Shown: positions 27,201 to 39,200 of the stretch, piece by piece
Layout: each line of letters opens with the position of its first letter
Position numbering within the stretch: the first letter of the stretch is position 1
Program-made: the position numbers and the translations under genes
DNA from: Limnoperna fortunei
Lineage: Eukaryota; Mollusca; Bivalvia; Mytilida; Modiolidae
Direction of reading: 5' to 3'
Assembly (NCBI GenBank): GCA_944474755.1
Contig: OX104113.1
Location: 62,020,074-62,084,073, forward strand
DNA length: 64,000 nt
The notes under the pieces: model-generated
Database searches by the model: none
Told to the model about the DNA's origin: nothing
What the model saw: the letters and a program-made list of their open reading frames with translations, nothing else

Positions 27201-30200
27201 GTGGTACTGTTGTTATGCCAATGGTAGTTTTGGCTGAAATACAAATTCTGTAATCCTGACCCGGATTTGGTAAAGAGATAAAAGCACTTCTGGCACTGGA
27301 GTCAAATTGTTGAGGAAGGTCTGGTGTACTGCCACCTCCCAGTTGTTCCTTTGAAATTAAAAATTTGTCCAGATAGTTAGTGTTTACTACCGTCCAAGAT
27401 ACTGTTACTCCATTTAGAGTATGAGCTTGAAGGGACAGTGTGATGATGGGCAGAGAAGGGGTCGGTGTTGTTGTTGTCGTTGGCTGTGTAGTTGTTGTAC
27501 TGGTTGTTGTTGTAGTAAATGTCTGACATTGGATTGACTGGACAGTACTGGTGCAAACTAATTGATTTCTAGGTAAATCTTGACTACTTGTAGTTCCAAT
27601 GAGGTATTTATTTGCTAGTGATGCAGGTGTGCTACATTTAGCAAGTACCTGATACCTAAGGTTTGGATAAACAGTTACTCGAGTCTGAAGCCAGTCATAA
27701 AAGTCCAGAAGTTGACAGTCACATTCCAATGGGTTATTTGCTAAAAATAGCTGTGTAATATTGGTCAGTTCTGTGACAACACATTTATCAATGACCTTAA
27801 TGTTATTACCTTGTAAGTCAAGAGTTGTGAAGCTGCTACCTAAACCTTGAATTTGAGCCTGTGTTACTTCAGTAAGTCCATTGCTCCTTATACTGAGATA
27901 TTCCAATTTTTTGTTGTTTTGAAAAGCCAGATTAGGAATAGTTAAAAGTCCGTTGTTATAGAGTGTTAGTTGTTTTAATCCAGTCATTACACTTAATGCA
28001 CTCCAAAACTCCACTGGTTCAATGAAAGAGCTGGTCAAATCCATCACCTCTAAGTTTTCCAATCCTGCAGCATTGTTTGCTGTGAAATTTAGTTTATTGC
28101 CAGACTGTCCTACAGACACCATATTAAGTTCTTTTAATTTTGGAGTGTTGAGGAATGTACCAGCATCAATCTGGGTAATGCCATTATTTGGACCAGATAA
28201 ATGAAGGTACAATAAATTTGAAAGTCCTTCAAAGTCGTTCCGTTCAATGTGTGTTAGACTACATTCCTGTAAATTCAGGTATGCCAAATTTGGCATATTT
28301 TTAAAAAGGTTAGTTGGTATTCCAGTTATGCCAAAGTGGTTTAAATCTAAATTTAATGTTTCAAGATTTGCCCAGTTGGCTGCAGCAAGAGGTCCTAGTT
28401 TAGATCCATCCAAATTATTGATGTTTAATCCAAGGTATTTTAATTTATCAGCAAGAGAGTCAAAGCAGCCTGGTTGCAGAGTATCGATATTATTATGTGA
28501 TAAATCTAATTCAGTAAATTTCGTGTTTAATGCAAATGCATTTCCAATAGTTGGGAACAATGTTAATCCATTTTGTACAAAACTTAAATGTTCTATATTG
28601 GTAAGAAGTCGAATTGAAGAAGTTGGAAAATTTGTAAAATTAGGATTGTCCTTGATTTCCAAACGTTTTAGTAATCTAAGTTTCCCTGACACTGCAAGTG
28701 AAGTTAGTGATGTTAACTGAAGAGTTTGTAAAACCAGTGTTTCTAAATTAGAAAAATTCTGTGGTAATGATGTTATCTCAGGCTGTCTGAAATGTTCCAG
28801 TTCTAAAACCTTCAAATTTACTAGATTGGCTAATGAGTTAAATGGAACTGGAACAACATCATTGCCTTCCAATGTTAGATCTGTCAGATAATTCTCCAGT
28901 CCTCGAAAAGCATTATTTGTTACTTGGCTCAAATAATTTCCACTTAAATCAATTTTTCGCACTTTTAAACCGCTGAATGCATCATCTGTAATCTGGATTA
29001 TATGATTATTATTAATACTATTTTGGGTAATAGCAAACGTAATTTCCTGAAATATTTCCTGAGTTGTATTGAATGTGGGTATTATTAATAAACTCTTATC
29101 CCGACAGTCTATAACTCTTTCTTGTGACCCACTGGTAGTAGAATCTAAACACTCACATTCCTTTACTGGACAGTCTGCTGAAATTGTTTGTATCCACATA
29201 AATACGAATAACCAGATTGTATGTTTCATCTGCATTGTTCTTTAAAGCCTGAAAAGAAAAGATTAATTAGAGCCCTGCCACTTTGTGGCGGACGTCCTAT
29301 AGTGATCAGTCTGTCCGTCCATCTATCCGTCTGTACGTCCGTCTGTATGTCTGAAACTAATCATGTCTGGGCTGTAACTTTTTTATCTTTTGAGGTAGGC
29401 TTTTGATATTTGGAATGTGGGTAGATAATATCAAGGTGATGTGTTGCATACCATGGTTGATTACCTTTGACTTTGAACTTTGAACTTAAGGTCACATTAT
29501 TGCTTTCTGCATTACAAATTCATGTCCGTGCTGTAACTTTTTAATCTTTCGAGGTAGGCTTTTGATATTTGGAATGTAAGTAGATAATATCAAGGAGATG
29601 TGTTACATACCATGGTTGCTGACCTTTGACCTTGAACTTTGAATTTAGGTCCCTTTACTGCTTTCTACATGACAAATTATTGTCTGGGCTGTAACTTTTT
29701 TCTTTCGAGGTAGGCTTTTGATATTTATAATGTGGGTAGATAATATCAAGGCGATGTGTTGCATACCATGGTTGCTGACCTTTGAGGTAGGCTTTTGAGT
29801 TAGGCTTTTGATATTTATAATGTGGGTAGATAATATCAAGGGGATATGTTGCATACCATGGTTGCACTTGAACTTTGACCTTAGGTCAAATTATTGCTTT
29901 CTAAATGACAAATTCATGTCCAGGCTGTAGCTTTTTTATCTTTCAAGGTAGACTTATGAAATTTGGAATGTGGGTAGATAATATCAAGGCAATGTGTCGC
30001 ATACCACGGGTGTTGACCTTTGACCTTGACCTTAATGTCCGTGGGGCCCACAGAGATGGGTACCATCTCACTGATATCTAGTTTAATCATAATTTAGCCC
30101 TCAGAAAGTTCTCTAAATGTCCAGAAAGATTATAAGTAATTTGTCTACAATAATAAAAGTCATTATTTATCTTATTTATCTGAAGGAGATTTACCAAAAC

Positions 30201-33200
30201 CTTTCTGCCCTTTCCTTGTTTTAAGTTTTTAAAACATAATATGGAGTAGGCAATGCCAAAATTTAGTGATTAATTGCAAGATTGTGTGGAGTTCATAGCA
30301 TAGTTTGCAGCGGGCAGCGAAGCTTTCTGCGAAGAGCTGTGAGCTCTACGGCAATTACATGTCACGTGATCAAAATCTGCTTAATGCTGATATTAATTTT
30401 TTTTGGTCCGGAAGTTGATATCATCAAAAAACTGTAACAAAGTGAATGAAGAAGGGCACTATAATTAATTTAAAGAATGACTTAAAAATAATGTTGACAT
30501 CGATAAAAAATAAATGTTATATTTAAAAATAACAAAAATTTCATACTTTTTTTGCAATTTGTAAATCGATCTTTAAAAACTGACAATCATTAGATATTTC
30601 ATGTGACGTCACCATTACAAAGAAAGATGTCACATGACCACTGGAATGTAGCACTTTTAGGGTGTTTGGAAGCAACGTCAATTATGAAATGCACATTATA
30701 TATATAATTATAAAGGGCTATATTGTCTGTGCTCGCATTTTGGCAATGCCTACTCCATATTATGTTTTATATGATATAGCAATAATCCTAATATCCTGTC
30801 AATAATATATGATTTTCTTTACTTATATTCAAGGAGTTATTGAGATCTTATTTGTGAAAAAAAAATTTAAGTTTTACAAAAATTAGTTTTATTTATCAAA
30901 ATTAGAGACAACTTTTCAAAATTTAGTTGCTGTCATGTATGTGAAGTTACACTATATTATTAAAAATATAACAATTTTGAATTGAGTCTCTTACCTGAAT
31001 GCATATAAACTTTAAAATGCCATCTCAAGTTTCACTGTGTAAACTTTATTAACAGCATAGTACATCCATATTTATTATCTCATTGGTTCATTTTGTTTCA
31101 AATTGATGCTTAAACTATTTATTTGTGTTCCTTTAATTTGCATACTACCCTTTTACACAGGTAAATATAAATCACATGATTTACAGGTATTTATAATGGA
31201 TGCCACCATACCAATCACCATACTTTGTAAAAAATGAAATGACATTTGTTCTAGAAATCGATTGTGTTTTGGGCATACTGAGTTTGAGCTACAGAAGTTT
31301 GACTGTTGGATATTAAATGGTCAAAACAATCCAGCAATGTTTTACATAATGTTTAGGAGGATCAACATAAATATTGCACATGCCTTGCAGGAAGCAATAT
31401 ACATTCATGAAGAAAATTAGCAAAGAAAACCAACTGAACAACAGGAGCCAACAGTCAAGGGACAGTTACAAATCGGGATATAGACAAGCGCAACACAGAA
31501 AACCAAAAACACAAAAACAGAGAGTAACCCAAACCCAATAAAAACCATGGGTGCAGTCAGGTGCTCCAGATGACTAAGCAGAACCAGGTTTCATCAATAC
31601 CAGATTGATTTTTAATTATTGTTCTTGTTTTTTAGCTCACCTGACCCAAAGGGTCATGTGAGCTATTGTTATCTCTTTGCATCTGTTGGCGGTGGTGTTG
31701 TCGTCGGCCTGCGTCTGTAAACTTTTTACATTTTAATCTTTTTCTCTGAAACCACTTGGCCAATTGAAACCAAACTTGGCCATAATGTTCATTGAATGGA
31801 CCTTTACAAAGTTTGTGTTTTTTATTTTGATTTGTAAACCAATATGGCCGCCATCTCAAGACTTAGTTTAACATAGGACCCTATGGGAAAAAAGTTTAAA
31901 AGGGCTTCTTCTCTGAAACCGCTTAACCAATCAAAACAAAACTTACTAGCAATATTGTTTGGATAGTCCCCTATAAAGTTTGTGTTTTTGATGGCAATTG
32001 AAAATTCAAAATGGCCACTACCGCAGGACTTAGTTTAACATAGGACCCTATGGGAAAAAGTTTTAAAAGGCTTCTTCTCTGAAACCGGTTAATCAATGGA
32101 AACAAAAACTTACTAGCAATATTGTTTGGATGATCCTCTATAAAGTTTGTGTTTTTTATGGCAATTGGAAATTCAAAATGGCTGCCACTGCAGGACTTAA
32201 TTTAACATTTGGACCCTATAGGTAAAAGGTTAAAAGGCTTCTTCTCTGAAACCGGTCAACCAATGGAAACAAAACTTACTAGCAATATTTCCCTATAGGA
32301 AATTCAAAATGGCCACCACTGCAGGACTTTGTTCAACATTGAACCCTATTGGAAAAAAGTTTAAAATGGCTTCTTCTCTGAAACCAGTTAACCAATTGTT
32401 TGGATGGTCCTTTATAAAGTTAATGTTTTTTATGCCTATTGGAAAATCAAAATGGATGCCACCGAAGGACTTAGTTTAACATAGGACCCTATGGGGAAAA
32501 GTTAAAAAAGGCGTCTTTTCTGAAACCGGTTAACCAATGTAAACAATACTTACTACCTATATTGTTTGGATGGTCCTCTATAAAGTTTATGTTTTTTATG
32601 ACAATTGGAAATTCAAAATGGCCGCTACCACAGGACTTAGTTTAACATAGGACCCTATGGGGAAAAGTTAAAAAAGGCGTCTTTTCTGAAACTGGTTAAT
32701 CAATGGAAACAAAAACTTACTAGCAATATTGTTTGGATGGTCCTCTATAAAGTTTATGTTTTTTATGGCAATTTGAAATTCAAAATGGCTGCCACCACCG
32801 CAGGACTGAGGTTAACATAGGACCCTATGGGAAATAAAAAAAATCTTCTCTATACAACCGGTTCACCAATGGAAGCTTTTTAGTAATATTGTTTGGATAG
32901 TCCTATTTAAAGTTTATTGAAAATTACAGGACTTACTTTAACATCAGGGAAATACCATCTTCATTGCCTATAAAACCAGCTGAGCGATACAGGCTCTTAA
33001 GAGCCTCTGGTTAATGGTTGAAGACCACGGAACATGTGCTTTATGAAAACCCACAAATTTCAAAAGATAATTTTGACTGTGTTCTGTAATATGTATGTCT
33101 AAGCATTGGTAAAGTGTTCAGGTCAGAATAATTTAAACACTTACTAATTTCTGTTTTTATGTGTGTTTACATGCATGCATGCACACCAGTTTGCATTTTC

Positions 33201-36200
33201 AAAAGGTCAAGTGAAGAATACCAAGTACAGACTATGCTTGACTTTCAGAATACATTAACGACTGTATAGCATTTGTTAAAACAGCCCTGGATACTTTGCT
33301 GGACTATTGAATACTATCAATAAATTACACAAAAAATTTTAAATGAAGATTTTAATAATATTGATTTTTACCAATATTTGGACAGCTGGATAATACAATA
33401 AATATGACACACAAGGTTAACATTGAACAAATATCTTTTAAAGCATTGGAAACTGTTGCATACACATGGCCTATGTATGATTTCTGAAGAAACTGACTAG
33501 AAATGGGATTTTCTATGCATAGTAACTGGAAATGTAAATTTCTATAGAAACTAACTAGAAATGTAAATTTTTATAGAAACTAACTAGAAATGTGAATTTC
33601 TATAGAAACTAACTAGAAATGTGAATTTCTTAAGAAAGTAACTAGAAATGTAAATTTCTATAGAAACTATCTAAAAATGTGAATTTCTATAGAAACTAAC
33701 TAAAAATGTGAATTTCTACAGAAACTAACTAGAAATGTGAATTTCTATAGAAACTTATTAGAAATGTGGATTTTTATAGGAACTAATTAGAAATGTTGAT
33801 TTCTATAGAAACTAACTAGAAATGTGAATTTCTATAGAAACTAACTAGAAATGTGAATTTCTATAGTAACTAACTAGAAATGTGAATTTCTAAAGAAAGT
33901 AATTAGAAATATGAATTTCTATAGAAACTAACTAGAAATGTAAATGTCTATAGAAACCAACTAGAAATGTGAATTTCTATAGAAACTAATTAGAAATGTG
34001 ATTTCTATAGAAACTAATTAGAAATGTGAATTTCTATAGAAACTTATTAGAAATGTGGATTTCTGTACAAAGTAGCTAGAAATGTGAAATTCTAAAGAAA
34101 GTAACTAGAAATGTGAATTTCTATAGAAAGTAATTAGAAATGTGAATTTCTATAGAAACTAACTAGAAATGTGAATTTCTATAGAAACTAATTACAAATG
34201 TGAATTTCTATAGGAACTAACTAGAAATGTGAATTTCTATAGAACTAACTAGAAATGTGAATTTCTATAGGAACTAACTTGAAATGTGAATTTCTAAAGA
34301 AAGTAACTAGAAATGTGAATGTCTATAGAAACTCACTAGAAATGTGGATTTCTAAAGAAAGTAACTATAGAAATGTGAATTTCTATAGAAACTAATTAGA
34401 AATGTGAATTTCTATAGAAACTAACTAGAAATGTGAATTTCTATAGAAACTAACTAGAAATGTGAAATTCTATAGAAACTAACTAGAAGAAATGTGATGT
34501 TTGCAATAGGTGTATTAAAATTATCTCATGTACAACATAAAGTAAATGGTCTTCTTGCAAGTATTGTAAAGCAAGTACCAAAAAAAGTGTATGACTAATG
34601 TATTCTAAAATTCAAACAAATTTTCTTACTATTAGTATATATTTTTTTTCATTTTTATGAGGCTAAAATCTAGGACAGATATCTGCATGAAATAATAGAA
34701 TTACTGTAACTTGTATCAAAATAAAACACTCCAAAGGTAAAATGTAAATATCTTAGGTAAATACTCCTAGCAAATATATTGCAACTTGTTTACTTGAAAA
34801 GATTTATTTTTATTATCTTAAGGTTAGTACATGTACCTTTACATTGTTCTTTTACCCGTAATAACCTGGTTGAGTCATTAGGGGTTTTTTTTAAATTATT
34901 TTTATAAAAATATGACCAAACAAGGATTTTCCTAAATTTAATCTTTAACATGTGACCCCAATGAGATAGCAAATTAACTAAACTTTTACACATTTGAATG
35001 CTTTTTGCAGATTGAACTTTCATGCATTATTTACTTGTTTATTTCAGTCAAGAATTTTTATTTAAGATTGTTAAAAATATTCAGTTGGTTCAAGTTGATG
35101 GGTAAAACATTATGAACTCATTTGATTGGTAAAGACACTTTAAATTGTTTGATCATGGTAAACATTTTCAACAGCTTCTGTGACAACAACACTGCCACTG
35201 TATTTCGCTTATATTGCTATGTCAATATTTTCATTTTGGCAGATACCTGTACCCCAGGGGCAATATACATACTAGTATTTAAATAATTTACTATAAAGGC
35301 AATTTAGTAAATTAACTGTCTTATCTACATACATCGGCTTTGACAAATACATATAAATAATCAGTAGATATGCATTTAGATAAACAAGATATTTACATGG
35401 TCCATGGATATATTATTGTCTTTAGGGAAGATTTTGTTTTAATTTTATTATCGCATGGAATTCATTGTACATGTACATGTACATAAGTTCATTGTTGCAT
35501 GATGTGAAATGTTGCATAACAAATTTCTTTAAAAAGAATCATGGTAAAACCAATATACTGTATTTGTTTATAGACACATATTAATAAACATCCTTATGTC
35601 ATACATGTAGAAGTAATAAATTACATTTTGAGTTTCAGGATGTAGTATATGACTAATTTATTGAAAATTTGCACAAGTACCTATATATTTATTAGATGGT
35701 GCAATCATAGTAAACGTGTATAACTAACCAATCCATGGTCAACCTATGTGTGCAGTGATCTAAAATTTGGCCAGAAAAATTGCTGGAAACAAACTTCAAT
35801 AAATTTGATTAAAGTATTATGAAGTAATTGAATGCTTTTATGAAAATGAATGTACAATGCAAAATTTTAGATCAGATTTTATAACTGGAAACCATGTATT
35901 ATTTCGTTCATTGAATCTTTTGACGATTACATTAAAGTTCGTTCTGGAATGGGGTTTTATGCTCTTCAAAGTGGGGAGTATATAGTTGGTGCTTTGTAAG
36001 TCCATCCTTCATCACTCTTGTCATGAATATATTGCTTTAATACTGCTTGCTGGACGTAAAGCAAACTTTAAATCAATCGATCAATCTTTCCATCAGTTTT
36101 TTGTCCAGAGAATATCTTAAAAGCCCTTTGACATATTGACTTTATATTTGGATGTTGGATAGATTGTGATGAGTAGGAGGTGTACAGTGTGCAAGAACCA

Positions 36201-39200
36201 CAACTATACCTACTTAATTGTTAAATTATCTTTTTAGTTTATTTTTTTGTGTCCAGAAAATAATTTAAAACCAGCTGCATGGATTTCCTTCAAACTTTGA
36301 TTTGTAGGAACCTGGTGATAAGTAGAAGTACAGTAAACAAGAACCAGTACTCTACCTACATTGAATTTTTAGTTTTCTCTGTTACTTATTTCTCTTGTCA
36401 GTAAAGCCTTCTGTCTTTCATAGTTTTTTTTCTGAATCATATCTCCAAAGCCATTTGAAACATTCAATTAAAACTTAGAGGTTAGGTAGGAGTGCAGTGC
36501 ACAAGAACCATAACTTTTCCTACATAATAGTTGCTATATCTTGTCCTGAAGTAACTTTAAACTTGGTATATAGGTACCTGGTGATAAGTAAAAATATTAT
36601 TTATAGGATAATTAATTGGGCGGAGTGAATATCCAAAATATGATCACGAGTGCCGCATAACACATCTGATTAAACGAGTGTTCGGAACTTGTTCCGCGCA
36701 CGAGTTTAATCTGATGCTTTATGCGGCACGAGTGATAATATTTTGGATATTCATGATGCCCAATTTATTATCCTATTTATTATATAGATCAAAATTGTTT
36801 TCGTAAAATTTTAATGCTTAATCCTAATTTTTATGAACGGCGGATGAATATCTGTAACCATTGTAACCATTGTGACATTTTGGCGGGAAAAAACCAGAGA
36901 GTGAAAATAAACGATAATTTTCACATGTGATTTACCGTGATTTCTGTCACTCGGAAAATTCGATATTTCATCTCTATCTATATAATAATTCATATTTATT
37001 TTTGTCTGTTATTTTTTTACTTAGAAATTATTTAGCCAATTCAAAACCTAGTATATCACGATATTTTATAAGCACACCCTGATGTGTGATATCATGTTAA
37101 CTGGTACATTGAGATATATCACCTACCCCTAGAGAATAGTGTAGTGTATTCTACCCCTCTTTTATTGTACATAATGCAGGAGCATTTGTCAGTGTCCACA
37201 CCTGTTAAACTTTGTTCTGAAAGTCATAATCTTTTATTAATGTAGACTAAAACCCCTTATAGAATGTACGAGAATTTATGTTACAGAATCAATAATTTGG
37301 ATTTTTTTCAGATTTTTTAACTTAATTTCTCATACAATTTTTAAAATTTTGGATGCATGTTTATTTATATAATTAAAACAATTAACCATATATTTATTTA
37401 TTTTTCAGTTACTGGTGTTCCATAAGGAAGATGCCGAGCAGCCGCCATCACATATGTACAGTAGTATGCATGGAGGTACCGCTTGTATTAAGGCCTCCGT
37501 AATATACATGGAACAAACAAAGGCATGTCATTTATTCATCTCGTTATTTGTTTCATCCATTCAGTCCTTTTTTCTTCATTCACTCATTCAGTTTTTGTTT
37601 GTTTATTGATTGCATGGCCAAGTTGGACCTTTCTCACAGTGTTATGCCCTGTGATAATATTGTGATAATATTCCAAATAATAAAGACTTATTGAGAGGTT
37701 TATAATATTGACATTTCTTATAAGTGTAAGTTAAACAAGTTAAAACCTTGCTGTTTACTGTTCTGTATTATTAAATATGGGTGTGTCTTAACCTTTATAT
37801 TGTCTTATATAACATTATTATTAGTCCAAATAGACTTCTTGGTCTTAACATTATAGAAGTCCAAGTAGACTTCATGAGGTGTTAATGGCTTCTTGCGTTT
37901 TCCTTAAAAATTAGCTCATACTGCAGACTAAAAACAAGATTAAAAAATTCTTTGGAACTATTAAAATTTATGAAATATAAAACATCATTGAAAACAACAT
38001 GTCTGCATTTAATAACATGTAAATAAGTAAACTATGTTATAAACTGTTATACAACTTTCGTTTGAAGTTTGTGTAGGATTTAGTACTATATTGTAGGAGT
38101 TTATTGATGGTATTTACAACCCTGCACCACTCACAAACTGAATGAGAATCGAAAAAGACTTTGTGTTTAGTTTTCGAGTGAAAAATCTTAGTTTACATAA
38201 CAATAAACTCACACAAGATCTTATTGAACTATTAATTCCATTTCCAAGTGCAACAATTTAGTTCTGTATAGTATACACCTTAGATTATGCCTTATCAGAA
38301 TGGATTCATTGGTGTATAAACGAGCAGAGTTTTTGGTATGTAATCCAATGAAATACCAGTAAACAGTTGTATGCAAATAAGAATAGAATTGACTGTAACA
38401 ATGGATACATTTATTTTAAATGTGAAAAAATAGATATGTGCAATCTTTTTTTTTATGATTTGATTTCTAAGAGCATGTTTTCTTGAAATAGAATGATAAT
38501 CTTGCATGTTAAGCAAAATTGTTCATGCAATATTCAATGAGAATATGTTTATCTGATTAAATGTACGATGCCATAGTGACCTACTGAAGTAATCTTTACA
38601 CATCATTTATAAAATGAATCCAATTTTGCATTTTTTTGATTGGTCTAAAAAACTATCATCATCTTGCATATTAAGCAAAATTGTTCATGCAATATTCAAT
38701 GATAGTATGTTTACATGTAGCGTGCCTTAGTGACCTACTGATGTAATGTTTACACATCAATGTAATTATTACATGAATTTAATTTTGCATGTTTTTGATT
38801 GGTCTAAAACTACTTGCAGATCATGTTCAATGGCAATAGTACTTAAATTGTATTAAAATATGGTTATTTTCATTCCAAAAAAGACCACAAACAGCAAGGC
38901 AGAACCCAATATTAACTTGTTTTACCCTAAAATAAGTAGAAACGTACAATTGTTCAGTTGCTAGTCAGAATAGCCATCTTAATCTCAAGTATCCAATCAA
39001 TGTATCTGAAATCATGTATGCATCAGTTACACAAAAATCTTGTCAACAAAAATTGACACATCTGCTGCTTACAGATTTGTTACAGGATTTATAAAAACAA
39101 ATACTGACTTTAATATCCAGTCGATATCAGTATTTATCAACCCTCAAAAATATGTATTCACCTCAACTAGTGGCTCAGTGAATATTACATTTTCTCTAAG

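Noticed and set aside
33486..34494. CRISPR-like array because of the 29-bp period
   Set aside because: Units are contiguous with no spacers, and the context is a eukaryotic intron; it is a satellite.
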